In this document: positions 12,381 to 24,667 of the stretch, piece by piece | Numbering within the stretch: position 1 is the first letter of the stretch | Layout of the letters: each line of letters begins with the position of its first letter | Notes under the pieces: generated by a model | Seen by the model: only the letters and a program-made list of their open reading frames with translations | The model's database searches: none | Told to the model about the DNA's origin: nothing | Program-made: the position numbers and the translations under genes | NCBI RefSeq assembly: GCF_022201045.2 | Contig: NC_068563.1 | Location: 17,209,001 to 17,273,000, forward strand | Direction of reading: 5' to 3' | Source: Citrus sinensis | Lineage: Eukaryota; Streptophyta; Magnoliopsida; Sapindales; Rutaceae | DNA: 64,000 bases

Positions 12381-13350
12381 ATGTGTTATGTTTATACTAT
12401 TAATATAGATTGTGCATCTACTAATGATAAATGTTTCTCCACATTGCATGATGATGGTTGGTTATGGCATAGAAGACTAGGTCATGCAAGCAAGGATTTG
12501 ATTTCAAAAATTTCAAAAAATGATTTGGTTAAAGGTCTTCTAAAAATCGGTGTTCAAAAAGATGGAATTTGTGAAGCTTGCCAATTTGGAAAACAAATCA
12601 AAACTTCTTTAAAAAACAAGAACCATGTCTATACGTCAAAATCACTTCAATTAATTCACATGGATTTGTTTGGACCTTCTAGATATGCTAGTTTAAGTGG
12701 CAAATATTATGCATTTGTAATTGTGGATGATTATTTTAGATACACATGGGTATTGTTATTAGTTAATAAGGATGATGCCTTTGATGCATTTAGAGTTTTC
12801 TGTAAAAAGGTTCAAAATGAAAAGGGATATGCTATTTCTTTTATTAGAAGTGATCAAGGCAGAGAATCTGAAAATCATGTATTTGAGAATTTTTGTAATG
12901 ATTTTGGCATTGAGCATCAATTTTCATCTCCTAGGACTCCACAAAAAAAATGGGGTTGTTAAGAGAAAGAATAGGTCTATCCAAGAAATGGCTAGGACCA
13001 TGTTAAGAGAAAGAATAAGTACTTTTAGGCTGAAGTCGTCAACAACTCTTGTTATATTTTAAATCGTGTGTTGATTAGACCTTATCTCAATAAGACTCCC
13101 TATGAGTTTTGAAAAGATAAAAAACCCAACATTGGTTATTTCAAAGTTCTTAAATGCAAATATTTTATTTTACACACAAAAGATAATCTTGACAAATTTG
13201 ATTCAAAATCTGATGTTGGTAATTTTTTTGGTTATTCAAACACAAGCAAAACTTATAGAATGTATAATAAAAGAACTTTGGTTGTGGAAAAATCTATGCA
13301 TGTTACATTTGATGAGTTTAACCCTTCCTCTACGGAGAAAGTTATTGTGA
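12381..13350 (+). pseudogene. Integrase of the SIRE-like copia element (broken)
   Basis: Frame 12381-12962 (193 codons) holds the GAG-pre-integrase zinc-finger region (WLWHRRLGHAS, with CEACQFGK downstream). The integrase core follows, with its first Asp in the HMDLFGP motif and the second in RSDQGRESEN. The frame ends in the SSPRTPQKKWGC segment, a frameshifted version of the usual TPQQNGVVERKNR. The following frames (to 13350) contain the rest of the catalytic domain in another register. It would insert element cDNA; here it is inactivated by frameshifts. Confidence 0.9.
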
Positions 13351-13451
13351 ATGATGATGCAGATGAAGATTCACAAGAAGAATTATCAAAAGATAAACAA
13401 AAGGATGCATCGCAAGAAAATCAAGAGGATAGATAAGAAGAACAAACAAAT

Positions 13452-14986
13452 ATGAAACAACAAGAAGGTACTTCCCAAATACTCCCCAAGGAGTGGAGGT
13501 ATGTTTCCTCTCATCCTAAGGATTTAATTTTAGGTGATCATTCACGTGGTGTAATCACTAGATCATCACTTAGGAATACAAGTGAGCATGCTGCATTTAT
13601 ATCTCAAATTGAACTAAAATCCTTTGCGGATGCAGAAAATGATGAATATTGGATTATGGCAATGCAAGAGGAGTTAAATCAATTTAAGAGAAACAATGTA
13701 TGAGAATTAGTTCCTAAACCAGAACATCAATCATTATAGGCACTAAATAGGTATTTAAAAATAAAATGAATGAATCTGGTGTGGTTATAAGGAATAAAGC
13801 TAGATTAGTGGTACAAGGATACAACCAAGAAGAATGAATTGATTTTGATGAAACATTTACGCCTGTAGTTAGATTAGAATCCATTAGGATGTTATTAACA
13901 TTTACATGTCATAAAGAATTCATTTTATATCAAATGGATGTCAAAAGTGCTTTCTTCAATGATTATATTTTGGAAGAAGTGTATGTGAAACAACCCCCTG
14001 GTTTTGAAAATGAAAAGTTTCCAAATCATGTGCATAAGTTGTCTAAAGTATTGTATGGATTAAAACAAGCACCTAGAGCATGGTATGATAGGCTTAAAAA
14101 TTTCTTATTGGATAATGATTTTTCAATGGAAAAAGTCGGATACTACTCTCTTTGTTAAGTATAAGAACCAAGATTTACTTCTTGTTCAAATTTATATTGA
14201 TGATATTATCTTTGGTTATACCAATGAGTCTTTGTGTAAGGAGTTTTCATCTTGTATGAGTAAGGAATTTGAGATGAGCATGATGGAAGAATTGAAATAT
14301 TTCCTTGGACTTCAAATCAAACAAAACAATGAGGGAATCTTCATCAACCAAGCTAAATATGTCAAAGATCTACTTAAGAGATTTGGTATTGTTGACTTAA
14401 AGACCAAGAGCACTCCTATGAGCATATAATCAAACTTGACAAAAATGAAAAAGGTAAAAAGGTTGATATCAAAATGTATTGAGGTATGATCGGCTCTTTA
14501 CTTTACTTAACTGTAAGTAGACCCGATATCATGTTTAGTGTATGTTTGTGTGCAAGATTTCAATCATGTCCCAAGAAATCTCATTTGCTTGTTGTCAAAA
14601 GAATTTTTCGTTATTTGAATGGAACCATAGATTTGGCCTTTGGTATCCTAGAGGAAACTATATAGATTTAACTTGTTATTCAGATGTTTATTTTGTTAGT
14701 TACAAGGTCGATAGGAAAAGTACTAGTGAAACTTGTCATTTTCTAGGTCATTCACTTGTTTCACGGTTTAGTAAGAAATAAAATTCGGTTGTACTCTCAA
14801 CCATTGAGGCAGAATATATTGCCGCAGGTAGTTGTACACAAGCCCTTTAGATGAATCAAATACTTAAAGATTATGACATTAATCTTGAACAAATTCCTAC
14901 CATGTGTGATAATGCTAGTGCGATAAATCTTTCAAAGAATCTCATTCAGTACTCTAGAACCAAGCATATAGAGATTAGATTGCACT
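13452..14986 (+). pseudogene. RT and RNase H of the SIRE-like copia element, truncated
   Basis: 13452-13703 holds the pre-RT segment (DAENDEYWIMAMQEELNQF). 13889-14158 holds RT core motifs (YQMDVKSAFFNDYILEEVYVKQPPGFE, seen in pieces, and LYGLKQAPRAWYDRL). 14085-14429 holds the copia YIDDIIFG catalytic motif. RNase H follows in broken frames at 14542-15000 (CDNASAINLSKN; TKHIEIR). The coding match stops near 14981-14986, where gypsy LTR sequence begins. The C-terminus and anything beyond it are missing. Confidence 0.88.
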
Positions 14987-15269
14987 GCACTGCTCCAGGT
15001 TTTGTTTCACTTCTTTTGTGGCCATATTCTTCCTCCTTTTTGCTAGCCTACCGCCTCAGCATCCCTTCATGGATTATAAACTTCTGAAAACCTACAATTA
15101 TACACATGTTTTGAGCAAAAATTACTTTAAATCAAGCAAAAGACTAAACTAAAATGGATGTTTATGCAAAACGTAACAAAAATGTAATAAAAACACATCA
15201 TTTACTCTCTAAGTGGTCTTGATTTAAGTTTAGAATTGCAATAATAACTCTCATTTCATAGAGTTGTCA
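14986..15269 (-). repeat. Truncated 3' LTR of the Athila-like element
   Basis: 284 bp matching 25836-26125 almost base for base. It keeps the LTR 5' end (minus-strand TGACAACTCTATGAAATG) but stops abruptly at the junction with copia RNase H. The purine tract on the minus strand, complement of CACCCCCAAACA at 15270-15281, is the expected polypurine tract. A 9-bp indel (near 15146) separates the two copies. Confidence 0.88.
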
Positions 15270-15281
15270 CACCCCCAAACA

Positions 15282-16465
15282 TAAACCGTTACTTGTCCTC
15301 AAGTAATGACAATATTCTAACACTTCATGCACACAAACATGCAACAATTAACTTGACTCTGTCATCAAATTCGTAAGGATTCTTCCACCTTCAGATCACA
15401 ATCTTAATCATGCAAAATAGCCATAATAGTTCAGTTCTACACTTAAGCTTACTTCTGTCCAAAGTGTGTTTGTGCTACTTTGATTAAATTCCAGAGATGC
15501 TACAACATTACCAAGAGATTGCCATGTAATTCAGAGGTAGCACAATTCTATTCACATATGGGGTAGCAGAAATCACACATACTTAAACTGCTCTAATAAG
15601 AATGAAAACTTAAGAGTACTCAACCTTTTTCACTGTAACATTCATTTTTTCATGTGAATGTCAATCATTTGTAATGATGACACCCAATTACTCAATCAAT
15701 GCACAGATCAGAGTTGCTGTAGCAATATCCGTAACATAATATTATCTAAAGATATCTTTTAACTCAAGGCTGAACATAGAGCTCATGAACAGACCTGGCT
15801 ACTCAATATCCTAGACAGGGGATTTCATCTTATTATTGTCTCACTTTTTTTTTATATAGAACAAACATAGATGCTACAACATTGCTCATAACCCTTGTTG
15901 CCTTTGGACTCAAATCCGCATATGGGGTACATACTCAGCCTTGGTTACTCAGCAACTTAAGCCATTGAAGCCAAATTCAATTCATAGTGAGCATAGTTTA
16001 ACCAAAATTTCCCCCCAAACTTGAGATATTATACTCCTTTTTGATTTCTCGGCTTTGCTACAGCATCCTCATAAAACCCAATCAAAGTTTAAGTGTCAGG
16101 ACAAAATTTCAACTTCCATCTATAACTATCTTTACTCGGCATTTTCATAAATACTGAATAAAACACTCATTTTCTCTTCATTAGGTTTTCCAATCTATAC
16201 ACAAATATTAGATAACAGAGCTTCACACAACACAAACATAAACACACATTCAAAACACATAGAAACACAACCCCCCCAAACTTAAATGGTGTTGTGTCCT
16301 CACAAGCACATAAAACAAAACCACATAACCAGACAAAGACATGTAGAATGAATCAGAAAATGAAAACATAACGAAAGAAAAGTTTTTCAGAACTAAATAA
16401 AATGACTAGTGAGAAGGGGATACTCCCCTGTTGTTTGGACACTGCTGCAACATGGTGTAGTGACT
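15282..16465 (-). other. 3' non-coding region of the Athila-like element
   Basis: About 1.2 kb between the env-like ORF and the 3' LTR with no coding frame. Two further C-rich tracts on the plus strand (16010-16020 and 16269-16279, both followed by AAACTT) look like extra polypurine-like tracts on the element's strand. Their role is unknown. Confidence 0.5.
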
Positions 16466-18249
16466 TCAGTGCTTTTTGGATGCACTTCGTAGCTTATCCT
16501 TAGGGGATTCTTTTGGGGAGGCAGATGGTAATGTCTTTTTCTTTTCTTTTTTGTAATGGGCTAGTGGGAGGAGTTGCAGTTGGGGCAGCTTGCTTGGATG
16601 ACACAGATCTGGTCCTTTTTGGTTCTTGTGAGGCTGTTCCAGCAACGCTTCCAGAGGTGCCTCCCTTTCTTTTGCTGGGTCCTCTAGGACTGGCACGAAT
16701 AGATTTGTTGAGAGTTTGTTGTGGAGGGGTTGGAGTTGGGGTATTAGCTGCATGTCCCTTAGCTGTAATGGCGGTAATGATATCATGCAGCTGCTTAGCC
16801 TCTGTGGGTGTATGAGTGACTCTGACTGTTGCAGCTTCCAGCTCTGCATCAACTTGCTCGGCTTCATCGTTAGAGGCAGGGGTAATTACTTTTTCCTTAC
16901 CCTTCCTAGAAAGGACTGGAATGTGAGGCTCCTCTTCAGGTTCATTTTCTTCCTCTTCTTGTATGATGCGCTTTTTTTAGACTAGGAAGAGGTCCTGATT
17001 GGGGGTTCCTCGCGTTCTTTCTCAGACTCTTCTTTTGTCTCTGTTGGTGAACTTTCAGTTGCAGACTTGTCACCCTCTTCCTCAGGTTGGTCAAATTGTT
17101 CAGCAGCATCTGATTCGGCCTCTGCTTATGGTTCTGTTGCAGCTTCCTCTTCTGGTTCATCTGTGTCAGTAGCGTCTGCACTGACTTCTGCTGGAGCCTC
17201 TGTGTGTTGGTGTCAAAATTGTACTGCTGGAGCAATGAATCAAGGAAATTCTGGTGAGTACTTTTCATATATACAACAAATTGGTGCAGATGGCTTTCCA
17301 AGTGCTGTAGATAGCTCCAAAATCGATCGTTTTCCCTTTACTGAGCTTCAGCACATTGAGTGATACTGGTGCTCAGTGCTTGTATTCTCTGTTCTTACCC
17401 AATAGCTCGTCTCGCCCCTGTTACAACAGCTGGTTCAGATGTGGCTCCAGCAACTTCACCAGCAATTCTCTCGATGGTGCGTGCAGTTAGGACACCATCA
17501 TTCTTGACATGTTCATCTTTTGCATCAAGACGAACTCCTGATACTACATAGATGCTGGTGATGAGTGAAAGAAATAGCAAGGCAGCTGTTTTGTGATTTT
17601 TCATGGCACAGTCCCGAATTTCTTTTTCGATAATGCTTCTCACATCTATGGGAAGCCCTCTAACAATAACATACAACAATACCAACATTTCTTGTGAAAC
17701 AGTAGTGGCGTGGGTGGTTGGCATAAGTCGGGATTTCAGAAATTTCACCCACACCTTTGCAATGGGTTTTAAATCTATCATGTTAATTACACGCCCTTCC
17801 TCATTAGCCCATGATGCACCCTCTACTGTAAGTGTCGTGAAAATTTTGTTCCATCTTTGCGAGTTTAATTCGTCAAGCAAATTGGCATACTTGCAATTAA
17901 TTTCAGCAAGCAAATTATAAAAAGCATTTATAATTCGAGAATCTAATGGAACAAGCGAGTTTCTTACCCAAATGTTATGCTGACCAGGGCTTACCAAATT
18001 GGCGTAAAATTCTTTCACTACTGGCAACACAGGGTCTCGAGGGTGGTTACAAAACTCTAGCCACCCACTCTTTGCTGCAGCATTGTATAATGATTGCATA
18101 ATTCCTGTGGGTTGAGGTGGGAATTGAAACCCTTTTTCTTCCAGAATCTTATGCGGTTCAATGAATTCTTTATATTTTTCTTCCGCATGGTAACTTTGGA
18201 AGCGTAAAGGATCTTTTAGTTGGCTGGTTGTCCTTTTGTACCTTGGCAT
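16466..18249 (-). pseudogene. Env-position ORF of the Athila-like element
   Basis: A 284-codon frame (18249-17395) lies downstream of the integrase. It contains the conserved block found in Athila ORFs annotated as putative plant transposon protein (Pfam Transposase_32): FEFCNHP-like, FYANLV and IWVRNSLVPLD, then VSQEMLVLLYVIVRGLPIDV. After a stop, the frame resumes at 17301-16942 (Gln-rich, helical, low complexity) and 16867-16466 (Pro/Lys-rich tail). In Athila this position is called env-like. No convincing signal peptide or transmembrane span was found in the remaining frames, so an envelope function is not supported here. Family assignment comes from recalled motifs. Confidence 0.75.
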
Positions 18250-18874
18250 TGCTAGAGCAGTAAGAAGTCGATGGTAATATGCCTGGGAGTAAAATGGGAA
18301 GAAGAAGTTAAGAAGTATTGGAGTTGTGATTGTGAAGGAGAGGGAAAATAGTGTCAGAGGTCACTAAGCACAGTAACTCCTTTATATAGGTGAAATTAAA
18401 TGAAAATAAATCCGGTAAAAAGAGATAAATTATGAAAGAATATATTCTAAATTCATTAAGCATATCCCATAAAAATAGGCAAGAGAAATTAATGCATTAA
18501 TTTCGGAGATATTCTTCCTCAATTTCTATCCAAATCCTTCCATCCATCTGTCACATATTATCTCCAACGGTAAGTGAGAGGCTCCATCTTTAAGTTACCG
18601 TAATGGTAATATTGGTTGCTGCAGCACCTAATTGTGTACTCTAGCAACGGTTACATACTCTTCTCCAATAGCTGCGGACACATGGCTTGCCACTATACTC
18701 TGTTAACAATACAACCCCAATTGTTAGTATGAAATCCAATTGCCACACACATTTCTCTCGAGAAATTCAAAAATAAATAAAACCAATCCTAAAAGACAAC
18801 AAATAAAAGTTAAACAATCCTAAATAAGGGAAGTAAAAATAGATTAAAATAAAATAAAATAAGAGGGAAAACAT

Positions 18875-20170
18875 TTAACAAAACCAAGGAGGATCCTTCT
18901 CATTTGAAGTAACTGCCCCCGTAATGGGTTGCCTCTTATTAGAGCTTGATTTAAGGTCCTTCAGCCTGACCTCACTTGAGTGCTCATGAACTTGGTTCTT
19001 TAAGGAGTAAGACCTCCTTTGAACAATCTGTAGCTGAGTGTATGTAATGCTTAACTCAGTGCCCATTGACTTTGAATTCTTGGCCTGTCTTTTCATCTAA
19101 GAGATCAACAGCCCGATGAGGATAGATTCTGAGCAGCTTGAAGGGTCCAAACCATCGAGCTTTCAGTTTTCTTGTAAATAGTCTTAGCCTAGTATTATGG
19201 AGCAATACTAGTTGACCAGGGATTAATTTTGTGTTGGATATGTTTGTCATGCCAGTGCTTTGTTCTCTCTTTATAAATTCTTGCATTTTCATAAGAGAAC
19301 ATACGTAATTCATCAAGCTCACATAGTTGAAGTTTCCTTTGCTCTGTTGCAGCATGTATATCCCAATTTAATTGCTTCAATGCCCAGTATGCTTTGTGCT
19401 CTAGCTCGAGTGGCAAGTTACCAACTTTCCCATACACAATTCGGTAAGGAGACATGCCAAATGGTGTTTTGTATGCTGTTATGTAGGCCCATAGGGAGTC
19501 ATGTAAGCGCAAGGACCAATCCTTCCTTGATGGATTCACCACTTTTTTTAAGATTTTCTTAATCTCTCTAATAGATATTTCTGCTTGGCCATTGGATTGT
19601 GGGTGATATGCTGTTGCTACTTTATGCCTGACTCCATATTTTACCATAGCTGCAGCAAATACTTTGTTGCAAAAATGAGTACGCTCATCACTAATAATTG
19701 CTCTTGGAGTGCCAAACCTAGAAAAATATTTTTATGAAGAAAGTCCACTACTGTTTTAGCATCATTAGTAGGTAATGCTGCAGCTTCTACCAATTTGGAG
19801 ACATAATCCATAGCAACCAGGATATATAAGTTCCTAAAGGATGGTGGAAAAGGACCCATGAAATCTATTCCCCATACATAAAAAACTTTCACTTCCAGAA
19901 TAGTTGTCAATGGCATTTCATGTCTTTGAGTTATGTTTCCTGTCTTTTGACACCTGTCACAACATTTAGTAAATCCATAAGCATATTTAAAAATAGAAGG
20001 CCAGTAATAACCTGATTGAAGAACCTTAGCAGCTGTTATGTGACCACTAAAATGTCCTCCATATGCTGCAGCATGGCATGATTCCAGTATGTGAGGAATT
20101 TCTTCCTCTAAAGCACATCTTCGTATTATTTGATCTGAGCATAACTTATAAAAATACGGGTTATCCCACT
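18875..20170 (-). pseudogene. Gypsy integrase (broken)
   Basis: Minus-strand frames hold the integrase core. WGIDFMGPFPPSF, with the first catalytic Asp, is at 19916-19641. 19647-19195 has [18 protein letters not shown], with the catalytic Glu, followed by [23 protein letters not shown]. 19355-19056 has the C-terminal chromatin-binding-like part ([18 protein letters not shown]). The zinc-binding HHCC domain is visible upstream (about 20130-19930) with stops. Frameshifts between the three parts inactivate it. Confidence 0.88.
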
Positions 20171-20282
20171 AGTAGCTTCTAACATCATGAAGAAATTTTT
20201 TTTTCTACTGAAACTTCAACTCAGGTGGTAGCAATCCACTTACTAACTAGTTAGCAAAATCTGCATACCATGGAGGTCCTAA

Positions 20283-21700
20283 TTACTGCAGCATCTGTGC
20301 TTGTTGTACTACTAACAGTTGTTCATCAAGAAAAGTTTTAGTGATGTTATTTTTTGTCAATGTGCTTGTGTTTGTTTTTAGCCTCGACAGATGGTCTGTT
20401 ACTTGATTCTCAGTCCCCTTTCTATCTTTAATTTCCAAATCAAACTCCTGAAGCAATAAAATCCATCTTATTAATCTCGGTTTAGCATCCTTCTTTGAGA
20501 TTAAGTACTTGATGGCTGCATGGTCTGTGCACACTGTCACTTTAGTACCCACCAAGTAAGCTCTGAATTTATCAAAAGCAAATATTATTGCTAACAACTC
20601 TTTCTCTGTAGTGGTGTAATTAATCTAAGTTTCAGTAAGAGTTTTACTGGCATAGTATATAGAGTGGAAAATCTTATCCTTCCTCTGCCCCAACACTGCC
20701 GCAATAGAATGGTCACTGGAATCACACATCAGTTCAAATGGTAGAGTTCAATCTGGTGATACAACCACTGGTGTAGTGATCAAAGCTTTCTTTAACTCTT
20801 CAAAGGCTTGAAGATAGTCTTTATCAAAATGAAAAGGCTTGTCGTGTTCTAGCAATGAGCATAATGGTTTAGCTACCTTGGAAAAATCTTTTATGAATCT
20901 TCTGTAACACCCAATATGACCCAAAAAACCTCTAATCCCCTTTATTGAAGTGGGATGTGGCAGTTTATCTATCACTTCTATCTTTGCTTTATCTACCTCA
21001 ATACCATTCTTGGACACCTTATGACCTAACACTATGCCCTCTTGCACCATGAAATGACATTTTTCCCAATTGAGTACTAAGTTAGTCATCTTACATTTTT
21101 TAAAAACTTCTTCCAAGTTGTGCAAACAGTCAGTATATGTCTCTCCAAAAACTAAGAAATCATCCATGAAGACTTCCAATGTTTTCTCCACCATATCAGA
21201 AAAAATAGACATTATACATCTCTGAAAAGTTGCTGGAGCATTGCACAAACCAAAGGGCATCCTTCTGAAGGAAAAAGTTCCATAAGGACAGGTAAATGTA
21301 GTTTTTTCCTGATCCTCTAGAGTTATAGCAATTTGAATGTAGCCTGAATACCCATCTAAGAAACAATAGTATTGTTTTCCAGTAAGTCTGTCTAACATTT
21401 GATCTATGAATGGAAGTGGGAAGTAATCCTTTCGAGTGGCTTTGTTGAGTTTCCTGTAATCCATACATACCCTCCATCCAGTCACTGTTCTTGTGGGAAT
21501 AAGTTCATTCTTCTCATTTGCTATCACTATTATTCCTCCCTTCTTTGGAACACATTGAATTGGGCTTACCCATGAACTGTCTGATATCAGGTATATGATT
21601 CCAGCATCCAACCATTTGATGATTTCTTTCTTCACAACTTCCTTCATAATGGGGTTTAGCCTTCTCTATTGCTCCACTGAATTGCTGTAGCAGTCTTCTA
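20283..21700 (-). pseudogene. Gypsy reverse transcriptase and RNase H
   Basis: Frame 21647-20748 (299 codons) is a nearly complete RT. It has WVSPIQCVPKKGG near residue 26, WRVCMDYRKLN near 58, the FLDGYSGY motif with the first catalytic Asp (residues 96-103), FGLCNAPATFQRC near 132 and the FMDD catalytic box at residues 160-163. RNase H follows at 20597-20283 ([20 protein letters not shown], then a DHLSRL end). The two are separated by stops near 20620-20750. RT and RNase H would copy element RNA into DNA. The RT core looks intact, but the polyprotein is not. Confidence 0.92.
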
Positions 21701-22196
21701 ACAGAATTTTATGCGTGCATATGGAATGGCTGATCCCTTTAATGTCTGTTATAGTCTATCCAATTGCTTTTCTGTATTTCCCAAGCACATCTACCAGGCT
21801 CTATTCTTGACCTGCATCCAAGGTAGATGAAATGATTACAGAGAGTGTGTTGTTTTGACCAAGATAAGCATATTTCAAATGTGAGGGCAATAATTTTAAT
21901 TTAAGACTAGAAAGTGATTCAATAAATGGTAAAATTATTTTTACTCCCCTGTCTGAAAGATTCAGATGCTCAACAAATCTGTTATGTCTATCAGATTGCT
22001 TTCCTTCCATCCAATCTATCTGGTTTGCTGCAACATCTTATTCTTTAAAGCTCTCAAAGGTGGCAACTTTGATGATCTCATTACTGCAGCATCTGTCGAT
22101 TCTGTCTGCTATAACAAAATCCACAACACTCAAGAAATTGCAATGTTCTGCCTCATCAGGGTTCTTCAGAGCCTCTAATACATTGAATATGACTTG

Positions 22197-22550
22197 TTAA
22201 TCATTCACCCTCATTGTTAACTTGCCTTTTTGCACATCTATCAGAGTCTTCTCGGTCGCTAGGAAAAGTCTTCCAAGTATAATGGGTACCTCTTTATTAG
22301 CCTCAAAGTGTAAAACAATGAAGTCCACTGGAAAGATGAATTTGTCAACCTTCACCAGTACATCCTCAATTTTTCCTTCAGGATATGCATGAGATCTGTC
22401 AGCTAATTGTAGAGTGACTATTGTTGGCCTGCATTCTCCTACTCCCAATTGTTTAAATACAGATAATGGCATCAGATTAATACTGGCTCCCAAATCACAG
22501 AGTGCTCTACCATTGTACCTAGTTCCAATGGAATATGGTATTGTGAAGCT
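22197..22550 (-). pseudogene. Gypsy retropepsin-like protease domain
   Basis: Frame 22493-22197 contains GASINLMPLSVFKQLGVGE; just upstream the same frame reads CDL, giving the Athila-type DLGAS variant of the aspartic protease active site. Near the end, PIILGRLFLATEKTLIDVQKG matches the second conserved protease block. It would process the polyprotein. It lies between gag and RT as expected. Confidence 0.8.
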
Positions 22551-24457
22551 TCATAGATCCTTCAATTTTTTAGGGATCTTACTTTGGAGCATGTGATTGT
22601 TTTCCTGTGTTAGAGCAACAGTTTCAAATTCTCCCAACCTTCTCTTTTTTGCCAAGATGTCTATTAGAAATTTCACATAATTAGACATTTGCTCCAATGC
22701 TTCCACAAAAGGGATGTTGATGTGTAATTGCTTCAGCACTTCCAAGAATTTACTAAACTGCTTGTCTTGTTTTTGCTTCTGGAATCTTTGTGGAAAAGGA
22801 GGTGGATGTCTAAATTACTGAGTAGCTTCAGGAGGTACCAATCTCTACTCATTTAGTTTATTGTAAGTTGTTACCACTGGTGTTGCAACTTTTTTATCAT
22901 CATTGATTGGTTGATTCCCTTCCATCGTTGCTGCAGCTTGACCACTAACACCAATATCATGATGGCTGGGTTGCTGTAACATTCTCTCACCTTGAGGTGG
23001 TTCTTGTGAGGAATTAAGTTCCATCCCTTTTTTAGTTACATCAACAGGTATATCAACATTCTTTCCAGATCTTAAATTGATGACTTTGCAGTGTTCATTT
23101 CCCTCTCTTCTTGGATCTTCTGTGTTGCTAGGCAAGCGTCCCTGAGATCTGCTACTCATTGCTGTGGCAAGCTGACCAATTTGGTTTTCCAGGTTTTTTA
23201 GAGATATAGCTTGACTTTGCATAATTGCTTCATTCTTTGCAATGTATTCATTAATCAGTGTTTCTAATAAAGTGAGAGGATTATGACTTGTGTGTTTTTT
23301 CCCTTGATTCTGCTAATGAAAATCAGGTGGTTGAGTGCTTCTGTTCTGTCCACTCAGTGCTGGAGCATTCTGATTCTGATTACTCCACGAGAAATTTGGG
23401 TGTTGCTTCCATCCAAAGTTGTAAGTATTTAAGTACGGGTTATTTTGAGGATGTCCGTTATAATTACTCATATAGTTTACTGATGTTGGATTTCCAAGAC
23501 AGTTATCAAATTCATGTTCTTCAATACAGTACACGCAAGACAATTCAGCAACTTGCTTTACCGCTGCTGGAGCAGATGTCATGGCTTTCACCATGTTAGT
23601 CAATGAGGTTACTTGTGCTAATAAAGCTATAATTGCATCTATGTTATGTACCTATGCTGCTCCTCTTGATGCTGGCTATCTAGTTGATGGCCACTGATAA
23701 TTATTGTTGGCAATTCTCTCCAAAATTTCATAAGTTTTAGCGTAAGATTTTGATAACAAAGCTTCATTTGTTGAAGCATCAACCATCAATCTCGTACTTG
23801 GATTCAACCAATTGTAGAAGGTTTCCAACTGTATGCAACAAGGAATGCCATGATAAAGACACCTTCTGAACAGTTTTTTGAATCTCTCCCAAGCCTCATA
23901 CAAACTCTCATCTTCAAGTTGATGGAAAGAGGTGATCTCATTCCTCGATTTTGCATTCTTGGTTGGTGGAAAATATTTCATTAAGAATTTATCAACCAAC
24001 TCATTCCATGTAGTGATGAAATTAGATGGTAATGAATTCAACCATGCTCTTGCTCGATCTCTTAAGGAGTAAGGAAATAGCCTTAGTCTTAAAGCATCTT
24101 GTGTTGCTCCAGCAATTTTAAAAGCATCACTTACTTCCAAAACAACTTAAGATGGAGGTGAGGATCTTCATTTGGTAGTCCATTGAATTGACCCACTGTT
24201 TGCAACATTTGAAACATCACTGGCTTCAGTTCAAAGTTTGCGGCTTCCACTTCAGGTCTGATTATCCCAGGATGTATAACTTGAGGAGTTAACACAGCAT
24301 AATCTCTGATAGCCCTGTCTCTATCATTTGCCATGTAAATGATATTGTTGTTGCCTGGCTGTCTCTGATTAACATGCTCATTCTGCTCCTCTTGAATGTT
24401 GACAGGTTGTAATGTCACGTGAGGGTCATAATTTCCCACATCATGCAGATTATCCAT
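22551..24457 (-). pseudogene. Gypsy gag (Athila type), frame-broken
   Basis: The start codon at 24457 opens a 108-codon frame ending in NFELKPVMFQMLQTVGQF and NEDPHLHLKLF, an Athila-like capsid entry. It continues after a frameshift at 24140-23676 with the retrotransposon gag block (FPYSLRDRARAWLNSLP, then EAWERFKKLFRRCLYHGIP). Further pieces lie at 23603-23313 (CVYCIEEHEFDNC, a divergent zinc knuckle), 23222-22845 and 22745-22551. Frameshifts and stops lie between the pieces. The role would be to form the particle and package RNA. Confidence 0.88.
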
Positions 24458-24646
24458 ATCTGAAACAGTTTTTGAATTCCTTTATTCTCTTTGCAGTCTC
24501 CTTACAGTCCTTTTAATATCATGATCAAATTGAAATACAACAGATCTGTCTTTGCGCATGCAAGTGTTGATATGTCAATAAATAGAACAAATTAGATCAA
24601 GTTGGCACTATTAAGATTTACGTCACACTTCGAAAATAAACAATCA

Positions 24647-24665
24647 ATCCCCGGCAACGACACCA
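24647..24665 (-). other. Gypsy primer binding site
   Basis: The minus strand reads TGGTGTCGTTGCCGGGGAT, one base off the TGGCGCCGTTGCCGGGGA form common in Athila/Tat-group elements. It lies directly inside the 5' LTR end and upstream of gag. Confidence 0.85.
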
Positions 24666-24667
24666 AA

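Noticed and set aside
16513-17920. Plus-strand frames of about 100 codons (Gly/Val/Ser-rich)
   Set aside because: Antisense of the Athila env-position ORF; composition reflects its Lys/Gln/Pro codons.
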